Source: Streptomyces sp. P9-A2
GTDB lineage: Bacteria > Actinomycetota > Actinomycetes > Streptomycetales > Streptomycetaceae
DNA: 64,000 bases
NCBI RefSeq assembly: GCF_036634175.1
Contig: NZ_JAZIFX010000001.1
Coordinates: 62,001-126,000, forward strand
Reading direction: 5' to 3'
Under the pieces are notes generated by a model, which saw only the letters and a program-made list of their open reading frames with translations, had not been told where the DNA came from and ran no database searches. Positions 31,788-42,287 of the stretch are shown here, piece by piece. Numbering within the stretch: position 1 is the stretch's first letter; each line of letters begins with the position of its first letter. The position numbers were made by a program, and so were the translations under genes.

Positions 31788-31858
31788 GATGGTGAACGCG
31801 TGCAACGTGCAAGGGTTCGCCAGGCCCCCAGAGACTCCCAGGGACGAGGAAGAGTCAC

Positions 31859-32494
31859 GTGAGCGAGACGAGCAGGGAATGGCCGCGCCCCAAGATCAGG
31901 CCCCGTAAGGCCGAGCTGAAGAACGATCAGATCTTCGAGACGGCCGCCCGGCTGTTCTACGAGAAGGGGTACGCGGCCACGTCCCTGCAGGACCTGGCCA
32001 GCGCGGTGGGCCTGCAGAAGGGCAGCCTCTACTACTACATCGACTCCAAGAAGGACCTGCTCTTCGCCATCGCCGACTACGCGCACACGTTCTTCGTCGA
32101 GCTCACCGAGAACGCCAAGGCCGAAGGCGGCACGCCCCTGCAGACGCTGGAACGCATGCTGCTCCAGCACGCCAGGTTCGCCGCGGAGCACTTCCATGTG
32201 ACGGCCGCCTTCTACAACGAACGGTCGGCCCTGTCCGACGAGTACCAGGAGCGCATCGTCGCCACCCGCGACGCCTACGAGACGTCCCTGCGCGGGCTTG
32301 TGAGGAGCGGCCAGGAGTCCGGCGAGATCGCCGCGGACCTGAATCCCAGGCTCGCGGTGTTCGGTGTGCTGGGGATGATCAACTGGATCCACCAGTGGTA
32401 CCGCCCGGAAGGGTCTCTGTCACCGTCCGAGATCGCGGCGGCGCTGAGCCGGCAGGCCGTCCGGTCCCTGCTGCCGCGCACCGACGCGGACTGA
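31859..32494 (+). CDS. TetR/AcrR-family transcriptional regulator
   Basis: 211 residues from GTG 31859. DQIFETAARLFYEKGYAATSLQDLASAVGLQKGSLYYYIDSKKDLLFA (about residues 22-69) is a textbook TetR helix-turn-helix, with LYYYIDSKKDLL typical of the KstR2/FadR-like branch that binds acyl-CoA ligands. The C-terminal ligand domain (TAAFYNERSALSDEYQERIVATRDAYE) belongs to the same TetR_C group. Preceded by AGGGACGAGGAAG. Regulator of the adjacent enoyl-CoA hydratase and perhaps of the acyl-CoA dehydrogenase operon that follows. Confidence 0.92.
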   Translation: MSETSREWPRPKIRPRKAELKNDQIFETAARLFYEKGYAATSLQDLASAVGLQKGSLYYYIDSKKDLLFAIADYAHTFFVELTENAKAEGGTPLQTLERMLLQHARFAAEHFHVTAAFYNERSALSDEYQERIVATRDAYETSLRGLVRSGQESGEIAADLNPRLAVFGVLGMINWIHQWYRPEGSLSPSEIAAALSRQAVRSLLPRTDAD

Positions 32495-32533
32495 GCGTGG
32501 CGGGGCGGCCGGCCGCGCGACTCCCGCGTGCCG

Positions 32534-33816
<1,283 letters not shown>

Positions 33817-33824
<8 letters not shown>

Positions 33825-35004
33825 GGGGCAGTCCCAACAGTCTCTCGCCGATGATGTTCTTCTGGATCTGGGACGTCCCTCCGTAGATGGACGCCGCCCG
33901 GGAGTAGTAGTGCTCCTTGACCCACCGCGGGCCGTCGAGACCGAACGGTGCCCGGTCGGCCGCCAGACGGAACGGTCCGAGCAGGTCGGTGATGGACGTG
34001 TAGAGCAGTTGCTCCACCTCATTGAGGCTGAGCTTGTCCACCGAGTCGTAAGGGCTGGGTATGTCACCGGTGAGCTGCCGGTCGATGGTCCGGCGGGTCA
34101 GCGCCTCCAGTGCCCGCACCGCCGTGCAGGACCGGCCGAGCTGCTCCAGGACCCGGTCCGGGGGCTCGGTCCCGGTCGCGCTGACGTGGCCACGGAGGTT
34201 CCGCACGGCCTCCTCGACCGCCACCTCGTACTCCACACGCCGGCGGAGCGTGTACGAACCGCGCTCATGGCTCAGGGTGTCCTGGGCGATGGCCCACCCC
34301 TCGTTGAGCTGTCCGACCAGATTGCGCACCGGCACACGGACGTCCTCGAGGAAGACCTCGCAGAACTCGTCGTCCCCGGTCATCTGCACCAGCGGTCGTG
34401 CGGTGACGCCGGGGGTACTCATGTCGACGAGGATGTAGCTGATGCCCCGGTGCTTCGGAGCGTCCGCGTCCGTGCGCGCCAGCAGCGCGCACCACTGCGA
34501 CTTGTGAGCCCAACTGGTCCACACCTTCTGACCGGTGATGACGAACTCGTCACCCTCGATCCGGGCGCGGGTACGCAGCGAGGCCAGGTCGGATCCGGAC
34601 TCCGGCTCGGAGAATCCCTGGCACCAGATGTCCTCGCCGGACAGCAGGCGGGGCAGCAACTGCTGCCGTTGCCAGTCGAGTCCGTACGTCTCGATCGACT
34701 TGCCGACGACGTCCACGCCGATCAGGCCGATGGGCTGCGGGGCGCCGGCCCGGGCGAGTTCCTCCGAGAAGACCAGTTGGTGCAAGGGACTCAGTCCCTG
34801 CCCTCCGGCCGCCCTGGTCCAGGAGATTCCGACGAACCCGGCCTCATAGAGGGTCTTCTGCCATTCCCGCAGGACGGCGAAGCGGCCCTCCAGGTCGAGA
34901 GGGACCTCGGGGACGGTCGCCTGCGCGAGCCAGGCTCGGACCTGCCGACGGTAGGTCTCCAGGTCCGCGGTGTCCTGTGTCGTGTGGGTCATCCTCCGGA
35001 TCAC
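33817..35004 (-). CDS. Acyl-CoA dehydrogenase, FadE-like (catalytic partner)
   Basis: 395 residues from GTG 35004 (GTGA overlap with the preceding ECH stop) or 391 from ATG 34992. QGFSEPESGSDLASLRTRARIEGDEFVITGQKVWTSWAHKSQW (about residues 134-176) is the FAD and acyl-CoA binding segment with the conserved Ser/Thr and Trp. SIYGGTSQIQKNIIGERLLGLPRG is the C-terminal family end motif with the FAD-binding residues. It introduces a 2,3 double bond in an acyl-CoA and passes electrons to ETF. Subunit pair with the divergent paralogue downstream. Confidence 0.92.
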
Positions 35005-35774
35005 TTCCCCGTGTACTGCGGCTCGCGCCGCTCGAAGAAGGCGGCGACGGCCTCCTTGGCGTCGTCGTATCCGGAGAGTTCGCCGGTGAGGCTCTGCTCG
35101 AACGCGTAGCCGTCCTTGAGCTCCATGTACTCGATGTGGTTCAGGCTGCGCTTGGCCATCCTGATGGCGACGGGGCTGTGCCGGGCGATCCGTCGGGCCA
35201 GTTCGGTGGCGGCGAAGAGCAGTTGATCGCCGGGCACCACGCGGTCGATGCCGCCGTACTGGGCCAGCTCCTCCACCGGGACCATGTCACCGGTGAAGTG
35301 CATGCGGCGCACCAGCGCCTGCGGGACCAGGCGCGAGGCGTGCTTGGCGCCGCCCATCGCGCCGACCTGGATCTCGGGGAGGCTGAATCTGGCGCCCTCG
35401 GCGGCCACGACCATGTCGCACGAGCCGGCCAGCGCCAGTCCTGTCCCCACCGCAACGCCGTGGACGGCCGCGATCACGGGCACGGGACAGTCGTAGATCG
35501 ACCAGAAGGCCTCACGCACATGCCTCATGCGCTCGCCGGCGTTCTCCGGGTTCATGGTCAGGAATTCGTCGAGGTCGTTGCCGCCGCAGAAGTGCTTGCC
35601 GGCCCCGGTCAGGATGACGACCCGCGCGTCCGGGGCATGCCGTTCGATCTCGCCGAACAAGGCCTTGATCTCGGCGTACATCGGCAGGCCGACGGCGTTG
35701 ACGGGCGGCCTGTCCATCGTGACGGTCGCTACGTGGTCCGTCGTCCGCACGTCCAGGAACTGGAACTCCGACAT
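35001..35774 (-). CDS. Enoyl-CoA hydratase/isomerase family protein
   Basis: 257 residues from ATG 35772-35774, preceded by AAGGTGAG at a good distance; an in-frame GTG at 35786 is less likely. VVILTGAGKHFCGGNDLDEF and CPVPVIAAVHGVAVGTGLALAGSCDMVVAAEGARFSLPEIQVGAMGG hold both oxyanion loops. The usual second catalytic Glu is present in LPEI. The C-terminus EPQYTGK is typical. Being first in the ECH-FadE-FadE unit downstream of mftR, it likely works on the same acyl-CoA. The perfect dyad 49 bp upstream suggests its own operator. Confidence 0.92.
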   Translation of the reverse strand: MSEFQFLDVRTTDHVATVTMDRPPVNAVGLPMYAEIKALFGEIERHAPDARVVILTGAGKHFCGGNDLDEFLTMNPENAGERMRHVREAFWSIYDCPVPVIAAVHGVAVGTGLALAGSCDMVVAAEGARFSLPEIQVGAMGGAKHASRLVPQALVRRMHFTGDMVPVEELAQYGGIDRVVPGDQLLFAATELARRIARHSPVAIRMAKRSLNHIEYMELKDGYAFEQSLTGELSGYDDAKEAVAAFFERREPQYTGK

Positions 35775-35822
35775 GTGTGCACTCACCTTCTGCCGACTTC
35801 TGCCCGCCGGTCCGGGTCAACT

Positions 35823-35848
35823 GCTCGGTCGAAAAAAATCGACCGAGC
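35823..35848. promoter_or_regulatory. Perfect 10-bp arm dyad upstream of the ECH-FadE unit
   Basis: GCTCGGTCGA and TCGACCGAGC separated by six A. It lies 86 bp beyond the mftR stop and 49 bp before the ECH ATG. It could be an operator (ACCGAGCGGT nearby is itself palindromic) or a terminator for the mft operon; no T-tract follows the stem. Confidence 0.6.
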
Positions 35849-35933
35849 GGTAGAATGGTGACAGCACCTCACCCCGGGCGCAAGCGTTCAGGGGTGCTCC
35901 AGTGCCCGGCCGACGGAACGGGTCCGGGTCCGG

Positions 35934-36551
35934 CTACGCCTCTCCGAGGCCGCGTTCGAGCTGCCGGATCGCCGCGTCGAGCAGGTCGCCCAGCTCGGCC
36001 CCGTCCTCCGCCAGCCAGTGCTCGTACGCGGCGATCGCCGCGGCGAGGAGGGCGTACCCGAACATGCGGGGCACCATGTCAAAGGGCGACAGGCCCTTGC
36101 GCAGCGCCACGTACTCGGTGACGATCGCGCGCCACGCCGCGTAGCGCAGGGTGGCATCGGCCTGGAGCGTGGGAACGGTCAGGATGAGTTCCATGCGCTG
36201 CCGGTGCCACGGCACCGACACGTCGTCGTACCGGTTGAACTCGACGACCGCGTGACGCAGGGCGTCCATGATCGGGGTGCTCGGATCGGTCGCGTTCAAC
36301 AGGTCGCGAAGCCCGGTGAGTTGCTGCGCGAAGTCGCCCCAGACGAGGTCGTTCTTCGACGAGAAGTAGCGGAAGAACGTCCGCCGGCCGATGCCCGCCG
36401 CCCCGGCGATGTCGTCCACCGTGGTGGCGTCGAAGCCCTGCCGGGCGAACAGTTCGAAGCCCAACCGCTCCAGGTCGGCCCGCGAGGTGGCGCGCGGGCG
36501 CCCGCTCCTGGCCGGCGTGCCGACGATCACGCCTTTCGTAGGCGACTCCAC
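35934..36551 (-). CDS. mftR: TetR-family mycofactocin regulator MftR
   Basis: 205 residues from GTG 36549-36551, chosen because GGGGAAGGG precedes it at 8 bp; a longer in-frame GTG at 36602 is possible. GRPRATSRADLERLGFELFARQGFDATTVDDIAGAAGIGRRTFFRYFSSKNDLVWGDF (about residues 18-75) is the TetR DNA-binding domain and closely follows the MftR pattern, including FRYF. A known MftR represses the locus and is released by long-chain acyl-CoA. It lies 120 bp after mftF on the same strand. An inverted repeat TCACGCCT-N17-AGGCGTGA (36527-36559) spans its start codon. Confidence 0.88.
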   Translation of the reverse strand: MESPTKGVIVGTPARSGRPRATSRADLERLGFELFARQGFDATTVDDIAGAAGIGRRTFFRYFSSKNDLVWGDFAQQLTGLRDLLNATDPSTPIMDALRHAVVEFNRYDDVSVPWHRQRMELILTVPTLQADATLRYAAWRAIVTEYVALRKGLSPFDMVPRMFGYALLAAAIAAYEHWLAEDGAELGDLLDAAIRQLERGLGEA

Positions 36552-36671
36552 AGGCGTGACCCTTCCCCGTCGGCCGGCTCCAATTCCTGTGCCGTACCGC
36601 ACATACGGCTCTGCCCCGACAACATACGCCGCTACGGGTGCGGTGCGCCGTCCGAAGCCGAAGCCTCGGCC

Positions 36672-38129
36672 TCACCCCCCGGGCCGCCCTCTACTGCCTG
36701 GCTTTCGCCGCGCGGACGCCCGGGCCGGGACGATGCGGGGACGGAGGGCGGCCGTGGAGCGGCCCTTGAGGGCGGAGATCCACACACCGGTGCCGTACGC
36801 GAGGTCGTCGAGGCGGCGGGCGATGCCGTACCGGACGGGGTCCAGCCCGGCCTTGTCGCGCCGGTATTCGAGGGCGATGTCCACCACGGCCGCGACGGCG
36901 GTGGCGCGGCGTACGCGGGGGGAGGCCAGGCAGCCGAGGACGGTGAGCGGCCACCAGTGGCGGGTGAGCAGTGCCGAACCCTGGGCCACGGCGGACACGG
37001 CGCCACCGCCCGCGAGCCGGGCCGCGAGCCGGACGGGCCGCCCGGTGCTGCGCAGGGTGTGGGCGATCCGTGCCGTGGCGACGGCGCACAGGCCCGCGGC
37101 GACCGGCAGGGACCAGCGGCGCTGCGCGGCCAGGGCCAGGACCAGCGCGGCGTTCCAGGGGGCGAGTACGGCGGGGGCGATGTTTTGGGGATGGCGTTCG
37201 GCGAGGGGGTGGGCACCGGTGCCGTACTCCACCTTGCGCCGGAACCAGTCGCGCAGGACGACCCTGTGCTCGTGGGCGGCCTCGACGGACGGTTCGTAGC
37301 GCACGCGCAAACCGCTCCGTGCCAGGCGCCAGCACAGATCGACGTCCTCACCCACCCGCAGACGGGAGTCGAAGCCGTCCGCGAGCGCGTCGACGCGTGC
37401 GACGACGCAGGCGCTGGGCACCCAGGACACCGGTGTTCCGGGGCGGACCGAGGCCGGGTCCGTCCCCAGGTCGAGGGAGGACCGGATCCGTTCGTAGCGG
37501 CCGAGCCAGCAGGCGGAGGCGGGGGTGACCAGGCCGGTGATCCTGGGCGCGGCCATGGCGACACGGGGGTCGGCGAAGTGCCGCAGCAGGGTGGGCACCG
37601 TGGCGGGCGGCAGGACGACGTCGGAGTCGGCGAAGACGACGTAGGGGGTGGTGACGAGACGCAGACCGGCGTTGCGCGCCCCCGCCGGTCCCACGTTGAC
37701 GGTGAGCGGCAGCAGACGCGCGCCGTGTTCGGCGGCGACGGCGGCGACGGGGCCGGGACGATGGGAAGCGTCGTCCACGACGACGACCGGGCTGCCGGCG
37801 GGCAGGCCGGCCAGGAGGCGGGCGAGTTCCCGTGGACGGTCGCGCACCGGGATCACGTACGTGCAGTCCGGGCCCGCCCCACCGTCGGCTCCGGGAGGTG
37901 GGGGCAGGACATGGACGGCGGGGTGGGCCAGTCCGGTCTCCAGGAGGCGGTCGGCCAGGACGGCACCGGCAGCGTCGCGCACACGGACCGTACGCCCAGA
38001 AAGCAACGGCCGGGCGCGGGCGCCGAGTCGGACGAGACGGACGGGGCTTCCGCCGAGGAGGACCCGGCCGCCGTCGAGGACGCGGGTGGACCGGTCGAGA
38101 GTGACCTCGAAGCCACGGGGAAGCGTCAT
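36672..38129 (-). CDS. mftF: Mycofactocin system glycosyltransferase MftF
   Basis: 485 residues from ATG 38127-38129, overlapping mftE by 4 bp. The N-terminal region MTLPRGFEVTLDRSTRVLDGG is the MftF-specific head. A GT2 domain follows: TYVIPVRDRPRELARLLAGL, VVVVDDASHRPGPV (nucleotide-binding D), NVGPAGARNAGLRLVTTPYVVFADSDVVLP (DxD-type) and HADPRVAMAAPRI with VGEDVDLCWRLARSGLRVRYEP. Hydrophobic helices at about 350-420 make the C-terminal half membrane-associated. It adds glucose residues to premycofactocin. The basic tail RKPGSRGRPGG is unusual. Confidence 0.92.
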   Translation of the reverse strand: MTLPRGFEVTLDRSTRVLDGGRVLLGGSPVRLVRLGARARPLLSGRTVRVRDAAGAVLADRLLETGLAHPAVHVLPPPPGADGGAGPDCTYVIPVRDRPRELARLLAGLPAGSPVVVVDDASHRPGPVAAVAAEHGARLLPLTVNVGPAGARNAGLRLVTTPYVVFADSDVVLPPATVPTLLRHFADPRVAMAAPRITGLVTPASACWLGRYERIRSSLDLGTDPASVRPGTPVSWVPSACVVARVDALADGFDSRLRVGEDVDLCWRLARSGLRVRYEPSVEAAHEHRVVLRDWFRRKVEYGTGAHPLAERHPQNIAPAVLAPWNAALVLALAAQRRWSLPVAAGLCAVATARIAHTLRSTGRPVRLAARLAGGGAVSAVAQGSALLTRHWWPLTVLGCLASPRVRRATAVAAVVDIALEYRRDKAGLDPVRYGIARRLDDLAYGTGVWISALKGRSTAALRPRIVPARASARRKPGSRGRPGG

Positions 38130-38953
38130 GGGGCGGCTGCCTTCGTGCGTGCGACGGCGGGTGAGGCGGTGGACGCGGCCGTGGGGTGCTCCGGTGCGGG
38201 GTGCTCTGCCGAGTCGAGGAGGCGGCCCCGGGTGTCCGTGCGGCCCGCGGCGATACGGCGCACGGCGACCGACACCATCGACTCCAGTGCCGCCCGGCCC
38301 TCCTCGGCCGTCGCCCCGGTCGGGTCGCCGAGCACTCCGGTGGGAGACACCGCACGCACACCGCGGGCGACGAGTTCCGGCATGAGGGAAGTCAGCGACC
38401 GCGTGTCGCCGGCCACCGCCTCGGACAGGCGGACGTCGGCGGGTGCCAGGTGCAGCATCAGGGACGTCTCGGCACGGCCGGCGTGCGCGTCGCCGCCGGG
38501 TGTCTCGCAGCCGAGCCACGCCACATCGTGGCCTTCGCCGCGAAGTCGGCCGACCGCCACGTCGAGCGTGGGCACATTGCCTCCGTGGCCGTTGACGAAG
38601 ACAATGCGGTGGGCCCACAGCGACAGCGACCGTACGGTTTCCACCAGTACCGCGCGCAGTGCCTCGTGGCCGATGGAGACCGTCCCGGGGAAGCCCGCGT
38701 GCTCGCCGCTGGCGCCGTAGGCGATGGTCGGTGCCAGCAGTACGGGACGGCGCACACGCTCCGCCGTCAGCCGTGCCGCTGCCAGCCGTGCCACCGACTC
38801 GGCGATGACACTGTCCGTGTTCAACGGGAGGTGCGGACCGTGCTGTTCGGTCGAACCGACGGGCACGAGGACCGAGGCGCCGGCCGGCACGCCCGGCCAG
38901 ACGGAGCGTTCCAGCTCCTGGGGTCCACACGGCCGCCGGGGGCGGGGCGACAT
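38126..38953 (-). CDS. mftE: Mycofactocin precursor peptide peptidase MftE (creatininase family)
   Basis: 275 residues from ATG 38951-38953, with its first base shared with the mftD stop (TGATG). VLVPVGSTEQHGPHLPLNTDSVIAESVA (about residues 28-55) carries the Glu, His and Asp metal ligands of creatinine amidohydrolases; FVNGHGGNVPTLD (about 115-127) gives the second His and GDAHAGRAETSLML the Glu. It cleaves the modified C-terminal Val-Tyr dipeptide from MftA. The C-terminal 40 residues are Ala/Pro-rich and probably disordered. Confidence 0.92.
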   Translation of the reverse strand: MSPRPRRPCGPQELERSVWPGVPAGASVLVPVGSTEQHGPHLPLNTDSVIAESVARLAAARLTAERVRRPVLLAPTIAYGASGEHAGFPGTVSIGHEALRAVLVETVRSLSLWAHRIVFVNGHGGNVPTLDVAVGRLRGEGHDVAWLGCETPGGDAHAGRAETSLMLHLAPADVRLSEAVAGDTRSLTSLMPELVARGVRAVSPTGVLGDPTGATAEEGRAALESMVSVAVRRIAAGRTDTRGRLLDSAEHPAPEHPTAASTASPAVARTKAAAP

Positions 38954-40155
38954 CACCGGCCGGCCGTGTCGGCGGCGCGCGGGGCGCCGGCGACGCGCGT
39001 GAAGCCGTCCGGGACTATCAGGTCGTGCGGTGACAGGTCCTGCGCCGAGGCGTGCCCGAGGCCCAGCACCGCCGAATCGAGCCCGCTCCGCAGGATGTCC
39101 AGGACGTTCTCCACGCCCGCCTGCCCGTTGGCGGCCAGGCCCCACAGGTAGGCGCGGCCGACCAGGACGGCCCGCGCGCCGAGCGCGAGAGCCTTCGCGA
39201 CGTCGCCACCGCGGCGGACACCGCCGTCGAGGAGGACCTCGATGTCGTTGCCGACGGCTTCGGCGATCGCGGGCAGCAGCCGGATCGTGGCGGGTGTGGT
39301 GTCGAGGTTGTTGCCGCCGTGGTTGGAGACCGAGATGGCCGAGACTCCGGCGTCGACGGCCCGCAGTGCGTCGTCGACCCTGCTCACGCCCTTGAGCAGG
39401 AACGGGCCGCCCCATTCCGTCCGCATCCACTCGATGTCTTCCCAGGTCGGCGGCTTGGTCTGCATCCATTCGCCGTAGGCGCCGAAGAATGTCGGGGCCC
39501 TCCCGCCAGGCGGTTGGAGGTTGGGGGTGGTCAGGTCGGGGATCCGGCCGGATCTGACGAAGGCCCACAGCCAGCGCGGGTGCGGCAGGACGTCCGGTGC
39601 GAACCTGACCGCCGTCCTGAGGTCGATCGCCTCGGGGACGGGCGGGCTCCCCCAGTCCCGGCCGTGGGAGAAGGACCAGTCCAGCGTGGCGATGAGCGCC
39701 TTGGCTCCCGCGCTGCGGGCGCGCTCCATGCGCTGCGTCATGGCGTCGCGGGTGCCGGTCCAGTACATCTGGTAGAAGACGTTCGGGTTGGCCTCGGTGA
39801 CCTCCTCCACCGACTTGGAGGCGAACGAGCTCAACCCTATGATCACGCCCCGGTTCGCCGCGGCCCGGGCGACCGCCACCTCGCCGTCGGGATGGACGGC
39901 CTGCACTCCGGTCGGTGAGATCACCACGGGGATGGAGGAGGGGACACCGAGCACGGTGGTGGACAGGTCGCGGTCGGCGTGGTGGCCCACGACCCGTGGG
40001 GCGAAGCCCAGTTCGGCGAAGGCGCCGGTGTTGTCGTCGAGCGTGCGGCCCCGTTCGGAGCCGGCCACGAGGGCACCGTAGACGGTGCTCGGCAGGTACT
40101 TCTTGGCGCGGCGCTGGGCTTCCGCGACGGTCTCGAACCAGGGATTCCTGCGCAT
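38953..40155 (-). CDS. mftD: Pre-mycofactocin synthase MftD (FMN-dependent alpha-hydroxy-acid oxidase family)
   Basis: 400 residues from ATG 40153-40155. MRRNPWFETVAEAQRRAKKYLPSTVYGALVAGSE is the LLDH/glycolate oxidase-like N-terminus. GVQAVHPDGEVAVARAAANRGVIIGLSSFASKS, FLLKGVSRVDDALRAVDAGVSAISVSNHGGNNLD (Lys, His, active site) and VLLDGGVRRGGDVAKALALGARAVLVGRAYLWGLAANG are the FMN barrel. MftD performs the final oxidative deamination giving the alpha-keto amide redox centre of mycofactocin. 76 bp after mftC, ahead of mftE. Confidence 0.93.
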   Translation of the reverse strand: MRRNPWFETVAEAQRRAKKYLPSTVYGALVAGSERGRTLDDNTGAFAELGFAPRVVGHHADRDLSTTVLGVPSSIPVVISPTGVQAVHPDGEVAVARAAANRGVIIGLSSFASKSVEEVTEANPNVFYQMYWTGTRDAMTQRMERARSAGAKALIATLDWSFSHGRDWGSPPVPEAIDLRTAVRFAPDVLPHPRWLWAFVRSGRIPDLTTPNLQPPGGRAPTFFGAYGEWMQTKPPTWEDIEWMRTEWGGPFLLKGVSRVDDALRAVDAGVSAISVSNHGGNNLDTTPATIRLLPAIAEAVGNDIEVLLDGGVRRGGDVAKALALGARAVLVGRAYLWGLAANGQAGVENVLDILRSGLDSAVLGLGHASAQDLSPHDLIVPDGFTRVAGAPRAADTAGR

Positions 40156-40231
40156 GGTGCGGCTCTCTCCTGCGGTGGGGACGGTGACCGGGAACGAACC
40201 TGAGGGCTCGGGCGGTGCGGCGACGGCGTCG

Positions 40232-41494
40232 TCAATCGCCGCCGAGGGGAAGGCTCGTCCCGGCCAGGGGGTGCTCGTCGCAGTCGCCGACAGGTGGCCG
40301 GTTCCTGTCCGGGCGGCGGGTGAGGACGATGTCCACGGGCCCCCGTCCCCGTGCGGGCGTGGTGCGGTGGGAGTGGTCGCCGGAGGGTTTCGGAAGGTGG
40401 TCGCGGTCCTTCGGGCGCTCGGCCAGCAGTTGCTCTCCGTACCCCTGTACGCATTCGGGGTCGGGGCCGTCCAGCGGAAGCCCGGTGAAGAACTTCGCCG
40501 CCATGCAGCCGCCCTTGCAGGTGTCGTAGAACGTGCAGGAGGCGCACGCCCCGCCGGTCTGCGGCTCGCGCAGGCTCCGGAACAGCTCCGACTCCCGCCA
40601 CACCCCGGCGAAGCCACCCGGCCGGCGGATGTTCCCGGCGAGGAACTCGTCGTGGATGGCGAACGGGCACGCGTACACGTCGCCGACGGGGTCGATCAGG
40701 CACACCACGCGTCCGGCGCCGCACAGGTTCAGGCCCGGCAGCGCCTGCCCGTAGGCGGACAGGTGGAAGAAGGAGTCACCGGTGAGGACGGTGTCGCCGT
40801 GGGCCACCAGCCAGTCGTAGAGCTGCCGTTGCTGCTCGGGCAGCGGATGCAGTTCGTCCCACACGTCCGCGCCGCGGCCGGAGGGACGCAGCCGGGTCAG
40901 CCGCAGTTGCGCGCCGTAGCGGTCGGCGAGGGCCTTGAACTCGTCCATCTGTGGGATGTTGTGACGGGTGCAGACCACCGACAACTTGAAGTTGGTCATC
41001 CCGGCGTCGGCCAGGTTGCGCATCGCGCGCAGCGCCGTGTCGTAGGAACCGGGCCCGCGCACGGCGTCGTTGACCTCGGCGGTCGCGCCGTCCAGCGAGA
41101 TCTGCACGTCCACGTAGTCGTTGCGGGCCAGCCGCCGGGCGACCTCGGGGGTGATGCGCACACCGTTCGTGGAGAACTTCACTCCCACGTGGTGTGCGGT
41201 GGCGTAGTCGATCAGTTCCCAGAAGTCGGGCCGGACCGTGGGCTCGCCGCCGCCGATGTTGACGTAGAAGACCTGCATGGCCTCCAGTTCGTCGATGACG
41301 GCCTTGGCCTCCTGTGTGGTCAGTTCGCGCGGGTCACGCCGGCCCGAGCTGGACAGGCAGTGCGTGCAGGACAGGTTGCACGCGTAGGTGAGTTCCCAGG
41401 TGAGGCAGATCGGGGCGTCGAGACCGTGCTCGAAGAGGTCCACCAGGCGTGCGGCGCCGGGGACGGGCCTCGACTCCTGTGTGCTCGCGGTCAT
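40232..41494 (-). CDS. mftC: Mycofactocin radical SAM maturase MftC
   Basis: 420 residues from ATG 41492-41494, overlapping the mftB stop (ATGA). LTWELTYACNLSCTHCLSSSG (about residues 31-51) has the radical SAM Cx3Cx2C cluster. NIGGGEPTVRPDFWELIDYA and ISLDGATAEVNDAVRGPGSYD are the SAM-binding strands. A SPASM domain follows with CGAGRVVCLIDPVGDVYACPFAIHDEF and CASCTFYDTCKGGCMAAKFFTG binding auxiliary clusters. It decarboxylates and crosslinks the Val-Tyr end of MftA. The frame continues upstream but the family homology and coupling fix this start. Confidence 0.95.
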   Translation of the reverse strand: MTASTQESRPVPGAARLVDLFEHGLDAPICLTWELTYACNLSCTHCLSSSGRRDPRELTTQEAKAVIDELEAMQVFYVNIGGGEPTVRPDFWELIDYATAHHVGVKFSTNGVRITPEVARRLARNDYVDVQISLDGATAEVNDAVRGPGSYDTALRAMRNLADAGMTNFKLSVVCTRHNIPQMDEFKALADRYGAQLRLTRLRPSGRGADVWDELHPLPEQQRQLYDWLVAHGDTVLTGDSFFHLSAYGQALPGLNLCGAGRVVCLIDPVGDVYACPFAIHDEFLAGNIRRPGGFAGVWRESELFRSLREPQTGGACASCTFYDTCKGGCMAAKFFTGLPLDGPDPECVQGYGEQLLAERPKDRDHLPKPSGDHSHRTTPARGRGPVDIVLTRRPDRNRPPVGDCDEHPLAGTSLPLGGD

Positions 41495-41772
41495 GGGATC
41501 CGGTTCCTTTCGACGACCATCGACGACCGGGTGAGTGCGGCCAGGGCCTGCCCGTACCGGGGCAGGTCCTCGTCGTCGACACCGGCCGCCGAGCAGGCGG
41601 CCCGTGCGGTGGGTGCCGTCGCCAGCGCCCGCACAACGGCCAGCAGCCTGCGGTCCTTGAGGAAGGTGAGCTTGCGGGTACCGAAGTGGTACAGCAGCGC
41701 ACCGAAGGGTTCCGGCCGCACCGAGACCTGCGGGTGCAGGTCCCAGGCACGGTCCAGGTTCGGGGTGGTCAT
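41491..41772 (-). CDS. mftB: Mycofactocin RiPP recognition chaperone MftB
   Basis: 93 residues, the normal size. DLHPQVSVRPEPFGALLYHFGTRKLTFLKDRRLLAVVRALATAPTARAAC is the PqqD-like RRE fold that binds the MftA leader peptide and presents it to MftC. It lies between mftA (9 bp upstream) and mftC (4-bp overlap). Confidence 0.92.
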   Translation of the reverse strand: MTTPNLDRAWDLHPQVSVRPEPFGALLYHFGTRKLTFLKDRRLLAVVRALATAPTARAACSAAGVDDEDLPRYGQALAALTRSSMVVERNRIP

Positions 41773-41781
41773 GCGCGTGGC

Positions 41782-41910
41782 CTAGTAGACGCCGCACATG
41801 CCGTCGATCGAGACTTCCTCGATCAGGTCGTCGGCCTCGATGAGTTCATCGGGCGACGCGGTCTCGTCGGGGTGGTTCTGCCGGGCCTGGCTGGAGTCGA
41901 GGTCGTTCAT
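41782..41910 (-). CDS. mftA: Mycofactocin precursor peptide MftA
   Basis: 42 residues from ATG 41908-41910. The C-terminus EEVSIDGMCGVY is the invariant MftA core: the final Val-Tyr is decarboxylated and crosslinked by MftC, then released by MftE. The leader is acidic (ASPDELIEADDLIEEV), longer than in mycobacteria by about 12 residues with a Gln/His/Asn-rich beginning. GAGAGCC-type Shine-Dalgarno sequence upstream. A longer in-frame reading exists upstream but lacks similarity. Confidence 0.95.
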   Translation of the reverse strand: MNDLDSSQARQNHPDETASPDELIEADDLIEEVSIDGMCGVY

Positions 41911-42287
41911 GCGGCTCTCCCTCATCGGGTGCGGTCGCACGGCTGCGGCCGTCAGGGGGTAAGGGGTACACGGACGGGCAAGCACCGGCACGCCGCCCTG
42001 TACGGGCGGTCTCGTGTGCGCGGGCGGACGACGTACGGGACGGCGGAGCACTTCGGGGGTCACCGGAACCGCCGACCGCGCCTGTGAGCACCAGAGAGTA
42101 TTGACATCCGGTGCCAAAAGGAAGGTACTGGTGATCGGTATTTCCGCCAAGGCCCGTTCAGCATCCGCCGCCTGGCAGCCCGCCCGCGCCCCGACCTGCG
42201 CGAACGCGAGCCCTCCCGGTGCGGGCCGGCCGAAGAATCGGTTGCCCGCAGCCACCGCCGTGCCCGCCGTCGTAGAGAGGAGGGGCG
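41911..42287. promoter_or_regulatory. Divergent control region between mftA and mftG
   Basis: 377 bp without a gene. TTGACA at 42101-42106 followed after 17 bases by GGTACT (42124-42129) is a possible promoter reading toward mftG. It is overlapped by an imperfect dyad, CCGGTGCC-N8-GGTACTGG (about 42109-42132), a candidate MftR or other operator. The mftA promoter on the other strand is not clear. Confidence in the individual elements is low. Confidence 0.35.
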
